Shown here in pieces: positions 31,079 through 42,060 of a DNA stretch of 64,000 bases. Position 1 is the first letter of the stretch. Every line of letters starts with the position of its first letter. Source of the stretch: Hamiltosporidium tvaerminnensis (Eukaryota; Microsporidia; Dubosqiidae); NCBI GenBank assembly GCA_022605425.2, contig JAKIMF020000013.1:62001-126000 (forward strand). The letters run 5' to 3'. The translations under genes were made by a program, and so were the position numbers. The notes below the pieces were generated by a model, which was not told where the DNA came from, ran no database searches, and saw only the letters and a program-made list of their open reading frames with translations.

Positions 31079-33600
31079 TAAGACATATTTTGAATGTCGC
31101 TATATTTGTGATAACAGAGTTCAAAGAGTAAAATATATCATTCTGGTATAAACTTATTTTATTAATTGATTATTCGAAGGTAGTTGTTCAATTCAGGTTT
31201 CTATATAAAGCGTATTATTTTAACCATCTCGTACTCAATAAAAAATATATCTTAAGAAGATATATGTTGTATATATCTCACAGTTTCTTCTATAATATTC
31301 ATTGATATCTTTGTATAAGTGTTATTACATTTTATTTTAACTAAATTCTACTCAATTTATTGTATATAACAATTTGAATAGCGTTTCTCTTGTCTTTGAT
31401 TTAATCTATGCTTTATTTCATATCAGTGTTTAAAGAATTTAAGGTATATCTTGTTATATTTACTAATAAAATTGTTTCTGGTTATTCAAAAACAAGATTA
31501 TTTGATAAAGAAATCTAAACTACAAATTTCAAGTTTTAAATTATTTGTTTTATTAGTGTGAACAATAGAAGAGTGTCTTGTAGAGTTATCTTTATTTAGA
31601 TGTGTGTTACGATATTTCTACTCTTATATATAAAATATATATCAGATTTTTAATCCTGAATAGAGACATAGGTCATTTAAACAACTTATTTTTACATTTA
31701 TTGTAATCTTAAGGAATTTATCTTACAATAAGTTTAAATTTGTTTAATTTAGATTAATTTAGTTAGAGTTTATATGTAGAAATATGTTATTGTTTGGTTA
31801 TATTTTGTGGGTTGGCAAAATATTTTTACAATCTTTTAAATTACTTTATGGTATCACAGGATAAACTTTAAAAAACAGTTTCTTCTGCATTCCAGCATAC
31901 ATTTGCATCTTGGTTATAGCAGAAAAATTATTTTGACAGATTTTTAAGCTTTCTTTCCTTAAACCGTTTTAAAAAATCTTTATTTTTCACTGGAATAGTA
32001 TTTTTAGAAGTTAACTCTCAATTTGTTTTATATATTCGATTCGTTGTATTAATTCGTCAGTTAAATATTTTATAATCTATCTTTAGCGGCTTATATTCAA
32101 TCATATGACTATTAATCAGAAAGTCGTTTATACGTTAAGAATATGGTATATTTTTATTAGAAAATTCAAGTTTGTTTGTTCTTCATTGAGAAGTCTTAGC
32201 ATCTTACTACATAATATTGGAGATACGACATCTTTTTATTATGCAAAGTAAAATGTTTTATATCTCTTTCGGAATTTGGTAAAGGAAGATAAAGATATTT
32301 ATTTTATTGTATAGGTAGAAGAATTTACCTTTTCTAAAACTAAGGATAGTTCTTAAATTAATTGAGAGGGATAATATGTGTAAGGCAAAATATTGTTTTT
32401 TTTAGCTGATTAGCGATATAGCATGTCGATAATTACTTTTAAACGTTTTTTATATTGATTTAGTGGAAAAGAGACTCTTTTTGTTCTTATCTCTTTATAA
32501 ATTAGAAAAAGAACTACATATACTATTATAGCTACAATCTTTCTAGTTCGCACTGTTTATAGGAGAAAATTTATTCTACAGAGTAACAGTGTATTTATGA
32601 CAGTTTTTTTAGCTCTTTTAAACCAATAGCATAATTTTTGGCCAGCGAAAATCATTTGAATTTCCGAATGATAGATACACATATAAATTCGAAATTGCAA
32701 TTATATCAAAATTATTATGGATTTGAATGAGGAGATTATTAAAAAATTTATTATCCTTTAAATACATTTTTGCATTTTCCTTCGGTGACCACAATCGAAT
32801 GTAATCATAAAAAACACAAATGCACCAAGAGGAAGTATATTTTTGCGAATCTGTACTTTAAATATTGTTACTTATGATTTTTTAGGCTCTATTAATACAA
32901 ATGGCTATTTTTATGGTTTGCAACGAAAATTTTAAATTCAAAAACTTAAATAAAGATCTTTGCAATAATAAATACCTAACCATAATTCTAGAGTCATGAT
33001 GTTTTATAATTTTAAAAAATATCTTTTTAAGATTTTTACAAATATTTTTTCATAAAGGTGCTTATTTTCAAAGGATATTAAATAATTTGTCGTTCAATAT
33101 TGCTTCCCCGCGATTTTCTAAGATGCACTTGCATTTTTCCTTAAATAGAATATTCGTTTTATAATTTTGTTGTACTTATAGAAATTTGACACGTTGATGA
33201 GGTATCTATAGTATAGGCCTCTTTGGAATATGCGTTATAAAATTAAATACATAATTTTAAAGCTAACACTCAGCTTGAAGAGTAACTTCTAAAACTACAA
33301 CCTCTTCGATATCACAAAGATATTATGAAAATGTGTAAATAACAAAATAGATAAAAATCATAAATGCTATTATCAAAATTTTATATATATAAATTAATGA
33401 TGCTGTGAACCAAGCGAGGGAGGAAGTGATTTTTAAAAGATACCAATGAACATTGAACATACCAGAAAATACTCTTTTTTATACTTTCTAAATAAAAAAA
33501 AAAGAAATTTTTATAAAAAAGTTATTTTTTGAATTTAAAACTCATACTAAGCAGACCAAATTAACCATAAGGTAGCTCAACCTGTTGATTTTTTTTGAAA
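31079..33600. other. AT-rich stretch, no recognised gene
   Basis: No intact coding sequence is found. Short protein-like runs, for example near 32780-32870 on the plus strand, suggest heavily decayed genes. Confidence 0.35.
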
Positions 33601-33870
33601 TTATTCTCTGAGTTAATTTCATGTAATTTTAATTCGTCGATATAGGCTAAAAATTTTGTACCACACTGGAGCCCCAGACAAACCATTATGTTTATCTGTG
33701 ATTAAATTTAAGTTTGATAATTTTTTTAAATTGTACGTGAGAATCTTTTTTCTCCACCTATTTACTTTATAATAAAATCCTGTAGAATCATCGACTTAGA
33801 AGTTTATCTTTCTAAGTTTTCGTTTAGATTGAATGAGAATTTTTATAATATTTTCATCATTGCATACTAG

Positions 33871-34110
33871 TTTTGCCTGATATTACAAGCAACGACTTTT
33901 AACGCCATTGGTAAGATAGATTTAGCAGGGTTTTCGACTTTTCGTTTAATTAGTTTGAAAGATTTGTATCAAGATAATTTCATTAGGTATTTAGCTTCGA
34001 GCGATTCTTTTTTAAAAAATTTCTTATTCGAATTTCTTCAGTTTCATGCAAATATGAGTAATCGATGGTGTTATCTTCTGAACGATCTATTCGTTCTAGA
34101 TTATTTTTAG
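33871..34110 (+). pseudogene. Coding-like run, probable relic
   Basis: Eighty codons open on the plus strand with a protein-like composition (GKIDLAGFSTFRLISLKDLY, then FLFEFLQFHANMSNRWCYLL) and no ATG near the start. Neighbouring stretches (33700-33870, 34110-34400) give further short protein-like runs broken by stops. This is probably a decayed gene of about 0.6 kb or more; family unknown. Confidence 0.3.
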
Positions 34111-35059
34111 ACAATTTTTTTTGTTCTTAATTGCCTGTAATTTTATAGAGCCTCATTAACAAATCAATACATCCTAATTCATAGCTATACTATCTATCAG
34201 TTTCTGACTCTTATTCTTTCCATTTTATAAAAACTGTTTTGCCATACTAAGTACATAAATTAAGGACTTGGATCTCTTTTTATTTCTATCGAATGCAAAA
34301 ACATAAGCTCGTTTTTTGGATAATGAATTCATTAGAGAAGTTTTGTTCGTCATTGTTTTCCCGCTCGTTAAGGATTCTGCACATGGAAATAGAACCGGTG
34401 TCGCAGTGATTAAAATACAATATGGCTATAAACAAGTGTAGATTTTTTTTGTTTTATGAAAGCAGTGTGTTTTGTTTTCATTTCTACAATTGGAAATTAT
34501 AATAGAAAATATGTTTTTTTAAGAAATTTAAGTTTAAATTAGTGTTTTTGGCAGTTTACCATAGCGAAATTAGTTCCGACTTAAGTTTTGCAGTCAGAAA
34601 ATATGTTCACGTATAAAATTTTTACATTTTAAACCAATTTTTTTTACCAAAATTTAAGGCATATGTTGCATTCGAATCTTGAAATATGGGTTAATTTTTT
34701 TTGATATGAAACTAAATATACAATCTAAGATTGAAAAAATTTCTAGAATCTATATACTGTGAATTTATCAAAAAAACATTTGTATTGCTCTAAATCCTAC
34801 CTAATTTGAGCCTAAAAACACAATTATTCATAGTTTTGTAGATTTTTTTCTATTTTTTGATAGCATTCTTTAAAATTTTTCTCAAGTAGTCTTCGATCCT
34901 ACGATGAACAGTAAATTAAGACTGCAAAGGCTTTGCTGCACAGATGTTTAACCGGTCGTTCGATTTAAAGCTTATTGAATTTAAACTAGAAGAATTTTAG
35001 ACTATAAATGTTATCTAGAAGATATAGAAAATAAATAGAACTTTAATTAAATTCAACAT

Positions 35060-37250
35060 AAATTCAATGCACTTTGACTGAATTTAAAACATTCAATGAG
35101 TGGCAAAAATGATTGTATTTGTACGAACAATACCCTTTAAACAGATTGAACATTATTTCTTGTATTCTAGCAGTACTCTATCATCAACCGAACATTCTCG
35201 TTATTTAAAAACTTTTGATGAAGAAAGCATGATTACAGATTCATAAATATCAGTATTTATATTTGTAGAAACAAGAATAAAAGTTTCTTACATTAAGTAT
35301 TTCGATGTTTCGTATTCTTTTACCAAAATTTAACACATGCTATCTTTGAATGAAACAATAATAGTTTGAGGTGAATAAGTCATTCAATGGGAATATCATC
35401 AGAATTAGAAGCATTTCCTCGTATGTGTATGTTTGCGCAATATTTGATAGCTCTAGGGCACTTAGACATTTTTAACCTCCGGTTTTACAATGCAAAGTAG
35501 CTAAATTTTTGGTTTATAAAAACTAGAGGCATTTGATAATGAGAAAGTGCCCTAATTAATATTTCTCTCAACTTGATCAGAGAAAATCTTACTTGTTTCA
35601 AATGAGCGAACTTAACAAAAAAATGCGAAAGATCCCTGATCTAAATCCGATTTTTTTAATAGTCTAATAATTTAAATTGGTCTAAGGAAACAAAAATTTT
35701 CATATGAAGTAAATTTCCTAAAAGCTTAAATTCTTGGCACTTTAATATAATGAGTTCTGATTTAAAGTTTTAAATAATGCATAGAAATTATAATAATATT
35801 CTAGAATAAAAATTCCGCCTTTTATATTTATTGAAAAACACCTAAAAAAAGATCGCGGAATTTGCACTGGAAATATCTATGTATAATAATATTTTTCCAA
35901 TTTATACAGTTCTCTAAATTTTGAAAATTTGCTAAATATATATTTTCCACTCTCAAAACCTTTAACGAGTTACTTAGATGTATATATTCAAAAATTTTCA
36001 AATTTAAGCTTGGAATAATTTATTCCAACTTCTTTTAGCTCTTACATTTTCAAATGGTTAATAAGTTAGGTGATGCTTCATATATACTGCATGAAAGATC
36101 TATAATCTCTAGATTCATGGCGTAAAGATTCTTAAAAAATTGATTCGCAATGTGCATCTAAAGATTTGTAAAATTCCTAATTTTGGGAAATTATTTGACA
36201 GATTAGAAATAAATCTTGCAGAATAGTACTATTGCATTTCACAGAATAAAGACCTCCAAAGCAATTAAATTTTCTAACATTGAAACATCTTTATCTGAAA
36301 ATACAGCCTTTAAATTTAATCGATTCAATTTTATTTTTTTAAAAGTTCTTATTGCTATTAACAGAGAATAAGAAAGTATTCTGTTCTTCGAACACCGAAT
36401 CATTGTGTAAAAACCATAAGTAATACCCGAATCTTCGAAAAAAGGTGTATATATCATCAGTCGAAATTTTTATTCGTATATAATATATGAAAAAACTAAT
36501 TTGCACAGAAAATAAATTTTTCTTTAGAACGTCTTCATGCGTGAAATTAATAGCTTACCGTGTAGATTGAATTATTATTTACTCGATAGAATCTATTCTA
36601 AATGAATCGTACTTTCCAAATTCTTTCTTCAAGGGAAAGAACAATTCTTTTGTGTTCGAATTGAAAAATATATCGATTGAAACAAAAATGACCTTAAGAA
36701 AGACAAAAAACATTTCTATATTCCATAAAATCAGAATTTTTTATATTAAATACCTTTAAAAATGATTTATTTAAGATATACAGAAAAAAAATATAAGTAA
36801 AAGAATGTACAACATTCATATAATGCATGAGACTCTAAATAACAATAAATATCATGAAGGAACCAAATTTTATCTAAAAATTTGTCATTTCTCTATTTAA
36901 AATATTCGATTTTCAACTATATCATAAAATATTTAACAATCAATTTTTTCTTCGTTATATCCTGAATATTAAGATATATTTTACTAATTTTTGGTTTATT
37001 ATGATTATAAAAGACAATTATCAAATCATATGAGTATTTGCATTTACAAATATTAGATTAAAGATGAGTCTTGGAAAATTCGTTCTGATACGTCTCAGAA
37101 TAATTCAAGGCATTACTAATTTTGTATTTTGCTCACGATAAAGATATCTCTGTATTATTTTTATTTAATACATTATTAGAAACGAACTCTATTCAAAGAG
37201 AATAGTTCGAACTCTTTGCCTTCTAGATTTAGTCGCGAATTATCAGCTAC
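35060..37250 (-). pseudogene. Decayed leucine-rich repeat gene
   Basis: The minus strand aligns with the LRR gene at 39351-41939 along most of its length. Examples on the plus strand are TATTTGTAGAAACAAGAAT with CGTATTCTTTTACC near 35265-35325, AATGAAACAATAATAG near 35350, the region 36239-36457 (reading IKLNRLNLKAV and MLENLIALEVFIL, like IKLIEFERILL and LKNIKNLETLIL in the intact gene), and ATATCGATTG.. with CATTTCTATATTCCATAAAA near 36670-36730. Stops and indels are frequent throughout. The N-terminal end is not traceable. Confidence 0.8.
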
Positions 37251-39319
37251 TCTTGATATCTTATTACATCTATTATATTTCCTTATTCGGAAATTTCGTG
37301 AAGGTATGTATTGAATGGCGTTCTACATATAAATCCGTTTATAAACAATCATTTTTCAGACTTATTGCCTTTATTTTCATTATCAGGATTTGCTAGAAAG
37401 CAAGAAGCAACCTGATCTGTCATTATTTTGCGCAGGAAATCTTCTTTTATCAAAAAAATGATGATGCGCACGAAATCAAACATTCCAAAAAAACTAGTAT
37501 TTGAAAATAAAGTAAAGACAGTTTCAAGATCGTGGGCAAATTATGACAAAAATATAAAAATTTTACTTTATTTTCTGTATTTTTTTCGGGTCAAATTCAC
37601 CAATGTAATACGAAAATCCCTGAGAATTCATTCTATCAAAGCGTTCTTTCCTTTTTATTATACAATTAATTTTTATAATTACTTTTTTCAATTAAACATT
37701 TTTAAAAATATTTATTTCTATTTAGTCATGACTGAGATAGCAGCCTTAGATTAAAATTTCAGACTCTATAAAAATTTTTGTTCTTGTTTACATCGAATAA
37801 AGTACAGATATTAGAGTCAGCTGCTTTAATTTAGGGCATACCAAAATTTATGTCTTGGCTTGGTAATCATTATAAAAACATATCAAAATTTAAATTTTTA
37901 TATTTATAAATAATAAAACTACATACAATTCATATTTAAATTTTTTCGATCTAATTAACGATCTTAAGTATCTTATTTATGCTTTATGGAATTACAGCTT
38001 AAAAAAAGTCTAAAGACATTTACTAATAACTCGGATCTATAACGAGCAAGATAATTTTGCAGTAGTTCTTTTTCACCAATTAAACCGAAATTTTTTGTAA
38101 TATCAAGAGATTTCGTTTTATTTTGAATGAAATAGTCGGTTTTTGAGTTTGAATATCTACATTATTTACTCGCCTTTCTACACTATCAGAATAACCTAGT
38201 TATAGAACCTGGTCAGAAAATTTAATTAAAACAACCCAGTTTCTATTTCAAAACAAGAACTCAATTTTTTGTAAGCTGTTTCCTCGCTTTTCTAGTTCCT
38301 TCTAGTTCTTATGTTTTTTTTTATTAGATATTATGTTTCAAAATGTCTAGCAACGTTTCGCTTTATTTTTAAACACTTTTGTGTAAATGCAGTATACCAC
38401 AGTTAGGTCTACAAAAATAACTAGCATGTATTCTTTTTGATTCATCGACTATAAATTTGACATTTTAAAATTTTTTGAAATCCAAGAAAAGCTATATTTT
38501 CCCCTTTTCTATCTTAATAATACTACCACAGTAGTTCTTATTATTTTTTGCTAAAGACTAAATATTTAATTGAAGGGTGTTTATAAAGATATCTACTAGC
38601 ATTCTGAAAGTAAAATAGGACATTGATCTTGGTTCAATAAATTACTTTCTACTTTTTTTACTTTTATCGCTAATTATATCTCTTTTAAGATTCCTGTTCA
38701 AATTGACATTTTCTCGAAGATTTCTTAATTTCATTGGTTCTATATCGATGTAATTAACATAGCTTTTAATTTATATTTCATTGTTATACAGAGTTTAGTA
38801 CATATTATTTATTGCGATTTCATCAATCTTTTTAAGCGTTATATTAAGAACATATAGGATGAATATCGTCTTATCTCAAATCTCATATTTCACAAAATTT
38901 ATTGATCTATTTTCATGCTTTCGATTGTTATTTTGGTTCTGTTATTGGAGTTATTCAAATTAGCCTTACAATCTTATGTGGTAATTGCGGTTTTGATACT
39001 TTGAAAATTACAGTTCTGATTAAAATACCAATACATTGCTTATAGTCTATATATAAAGAGACAATGAATGATTATATTGTACGTGTAAAATTATGCCGAA
39101 AGTCATTCTAGGTAAATATTTGTAATGTTGAATTTGTTTTTTAAATGAATGTTTGATACATTGTGAAATAATTTTCATTACATGATAATGACCTTTTAAT
39201 ATGCTTAACTTTGGTTTTTAAGTAAATTTTAAAGTTGTTGTTCCTTTAGTTTTAAGCTATTTATTTAGAACTTTTTGTGTTATTTAAAAGGCTATTAGAC
39301 TGAAATAAAAAATTTTATA
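37251..39319. other. AT-rich stretch, no recognised gene
   Basis: Nothing is supported. A plus-strand frame at 37428-37754 starts with TTG and has an unremarkable aromatic-rich composition. Confidence 0.4.
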
Positions 39320-39335
39320 TATCCTAACTAGGATA
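39320..39335 (-). promoter_or_regulatory. Palindrome 15 bp after the LRR stop
   Basis: TATCCTAACTAGGATA is a perfect inverted repeat (TATCCTA / TAGGATA) around a 2 bp centre. Its counterpart lies at 1362-1377 behind the LRR gene at the left edge. Confidence 0.4.
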
Positions 39336-39350
39336 AAAACACAGAAAACT

Positions 39351-41939
39351 TTAATAAAATATAACAGAGATTCCCCTTTTGCTGAATTCATTTAATATAA
39401 TTCTGTAATGGCTAGAAACTTCCGTGTTAATAACAAATATTGTTTCTAAAAACATGGGATATAAAGTAAGGTTACTTGTTAATATTTCGTCAATAGATTT
39501 ACATTCCCGTAATTCGAAATTTCTTAATAATGGTAATGTCATCACAAAATAATAAATATCATTATTAATATTGGTAGAAACCAAAACCAAGGTTTTTAAC
39601 TTTGAACATTTTAATGCTCCGTATTCTTTTAAGAAATCGGAAAATATTCTATCATTAAACGAAACAATAAGATAATCCAGATTCAAAAACCATTCAAGTC
39701 TTAAAATATTAGCAGAATCAATCTCATTTCCAGATATATTTATTCCTTTGAGAAAAGTTGATAGCCCAGTAGCACACAAACATTCCAAAAAACCAGTTTT
39801 ATAATCGAAAATCGATTGATATTTTTCTTGCATATAATTAGGAGATAACTCGGGTACTGTTTTACAATTATCTTTATCTAATATTATGTTGGGATTAATA
39901 TCAAAGGAAGATGGGGGGATTAATAGATCTAAACAATAAAATTCCAAGGAATCTTTATTCAAATTAGAAATATTTAAATATTCTAAGTTTTCAAATTTAT
40001 CTAACACTTTGAAGACTTTGTACGAAATTAGGTTTTTCGATAAATTTAAATTCTTTGTACTTAAATGTAAAGATTTTTGATCTAAAATTTTTATCAAATC
40101 ACACAAACTACAAAAATTTTCTAAAATAAGAATTTCACAGTATATATTCGTTAAAAAAAATTTCAAAAGATAATCGGTAAATATACCCCCAGAAATATCC
40201 AATATTCGATATGATTTTCGCCAATTATCGAAATTCTTGAATCCTTCAGACTTGGAAAAACTTATTTTTCGCATGCGTAAAACTTTAAGCGAGTTACATT
40301 CAATAATAGATTCTAAGATTATGGAATTCAAATTTGAATAGTTAATTCGAAATTCTTCTAGAGTTCTCATTTTCCCAATTGTTAATGTGGTTGTTGATCC
40401 TCCATATCTGCTGCAAGAAAGATCTAAAATCTCTATATTCGTTGTATGTATTAATTTAAAAAAACCATTGTCTAATGTATATCCAATGACTTGTAAATTT
40501 CTTAAATTTCCGAAGATTTGCACTGTGTTACGCAAGAAATCGGCAAATTTTTCCGAATTGCATTTCACTAAGATAAGAGTTTCTAAATTTTTTATATTCT
40601 TTAAAGTAGAAATATCCGTTTCTGATAATAATATTCTTTCAAATTCAATTAATTTGATTTCATTAGTTTTATGTGCTATAATGGTAAAAATCAAACAAAA
40701 ACTTGTTTGCATATTACAAATTTCTGAATTATCCTTTAAAGAACTACATGAAATTTCTGAATCTTTGTATTCTGAATAATATATATCATCTCCAGATATT
40801 CTCATTCCAATAATACGAAAGGAACCAATGATCTTTTCTAAAAAAAATTGTTTATAATTAATCTGATGATTTTGCATCAGAAAGAGGGCTTTTGGTGTTG
40901 TACGAATTACTATTTCTTCGGTAATATCTAGTCCGAATAAGTTAAATTTCCTGATTCCTTTCTTCTCAATGAACATTAATTCCTTTGTATTTATATTAAA
41001 AAATATATCGATTGTATCATAAGATGCAGTTAGGAAAGGCAAAAAGATATTTCTATACTTTAAAAAATCAGAATCTTTCATATTAAACACATTTGGGCTC
41101 GATTTATCTTCTATATACGAAAATAGAAATGGAAGTAGATTTTTATAAAATATATCTAATGCATCAGATTCTGAATGACAAGAAAGATCAAGAAGAAACC
41201 AGATAAAATCTAGAAAATTTCTGTTATTTAATCCCGAAATACAGTAATTCAGACCGTAACATAAAATATTTAAACATTCCTTGCACATAATAACATCAAT
41301 ATTACTTTTCGTTATATTTTTAATATTAAGAATAATTTCAGTAAATCCGGAATAAATCAAACTATCAAAATACCGAGATCGGATCATATAAGCATAAGAA
41401 TAATCAAATATTAGAATACTATCATTTGGCGAGAGCAATGGAATTTGTTTATCAACTGATTCATCTATACAAAAACTTTCACTTTCCCGAATGCTCGCTG
41501 ATTTTAAAGCTTGTGTATTTTTTTGATATATAGTCTCTTCATAATATAGATTATTATTTAAACCTACATTTAATGAAGCATTTATAGAATCATGTTTTGA
41601 TTCCATCCTTGTATCGCCGTTTACATTTTGATATCTTAGACTATTATCTTCTTGGTTTGTACGAATAGATGTGAATTTCGTATTTGAATCAGAACATACC
41701 AGATTGTTGTTATATCCCACATCTAATTCAGGCTTATTATAGGAGTTTGTAGAGTTATAAGAATTAGCACGACTTGATAGCATACTATTCATAAAATAAT
41801 CATCTGTGAAATGAATAGTTATACGAATGCAATTGAATCTTTCTATATATACTGAAATTAAAAAATATGTCATTAATTTTCTCGATATTGTAATATAGAG
41901 TAACGAAATCTTATACATTACCCCTGCTTTCGTCTTCAT
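39351..41939 (-). CDS. Leucine-rich repeat protein, signal-peptide-like N terminus
   Basis: 862 residues, intact. The N terminus has hydrophobic stretches (residues 8-31) followed by NCIRITIHFTD, as in the 883-residue paralogue. The start may be Met1, Met8 or Met23; Met23 gives the most conventional signal peptide. Residues about 50-165 are polar, Asn/Ser-rich and diverged from the paralogue. Conserved sequence resumes at ILIFDYSYAYMIRSRYFDS (about 177) and continues through MCKECLNILCYGLNYC and leucine-rich repeats (LDLSCSRYGG, LDISGGIFTD, LNLSKNLISY, LNISNLNKDS, GINISGNEID, LETLILVKC). The C-terminal 200 residues are clearly less similar to the other two genes than those are to each other, so this gene did not take part in that exchange. 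Probably secreted or surface exposed; function unknown. Confidence 0.9.
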   Translation of the reverse strand: MKTKAGVMYKISLLYITISRKLMTYFLISVYIERFNCIRITIHFTDDYFMNSMLSSRANSYNSTNSYNKPELDVGYNNNLVCSDSNTKFTSIRTNQEDNSLRYQNVNGDTRMESKHDSINASLNVGLNNNLYYEETIYQKNTQALKSASIRESESFCIDESVDKQIPLLSPNDSILIFDYSYAYMIRSRYFDSLIYSGFTEIILNIKNITKSNIDVIMCKECLNILCYGLNYCISGLNNRNFLDFIWFLLDLSCHSESDALDIFYKNLLPFLFSYIEDKSSPNVFNMKDSDFLKYRNIFLPFLTASYDTIDIFFNINTKELMFIEKKGIRKFNLFGLDITEEIVIRTTPKALFLMQNHQINYKQFFLEKIIGSFRIIGMRISGDDIYYSEYKDSEISCSSLKDNSEICNMQTSFCLIFTIIAHKTNEIKLIEFERILLSETDISTLKNIKNLETLILVKCNSEKFADFLRNTVQIFGNLRNLQVIGYTLDNGFFKLIHTTNIEILDLSCSRYGGSTTTLTIGKMRTLEEFRINYSNLNSIILESIIECNSLKVLRMRKISFSKSEGFKNFDNWRKSYRILDISGGIFTDYLLKFFLTNIYCEILILENFCSLCDLIKILDQKSLHLSTKNLNLSKNLISYKVFKVLDKFENLEYLNISNLNKDSLEFYCLDLLIPPSSFDINPNIILDKDNCKTVPELSPNYMQEKYQSIFDYKTGFLECLCATGLSTFLKGINISGNEIDSANILRLEWFLNLDYLIVSFNDRIFSDFLKEYGALKCSKLKTLVLVSTNINNDIYYFVMTLPLLRNFELRECKSIDEILTSNLTLYPMFLETIFVINTEVSSHYRIILNEFSKRGISVIFY

Positions 41940-42011
41940 TTCTTTTATATTTAGAAAATTAAAAAAAATTAATTGTTTAATCTAATATATTTGTTACGTT
42001 ATCATCTTTTT

Positions 42012-42060
42012 TTCTTAGATTAATATTTTACGATTAAATATATACAAATTAAATTATTAA
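42012..42060 (-). promoter_or_regulatory. Upstream block shared by LRR paralogues
   Basis: On the minus strand TTTAATAATTTAATTT..ATTTAATCGTAAAA matches the block at 6541-6590. Here it ends about 75 bp before the annotated ATG instead of 25. Confidence 0.45.

Noticed and set aside
37428-37754. 108-codon plus-strand frame
   Set aside because: It starts with TTG, has no recognisable motif, and its aromatic and Asn-rich composition is what AT-rich DNA gives by chance.
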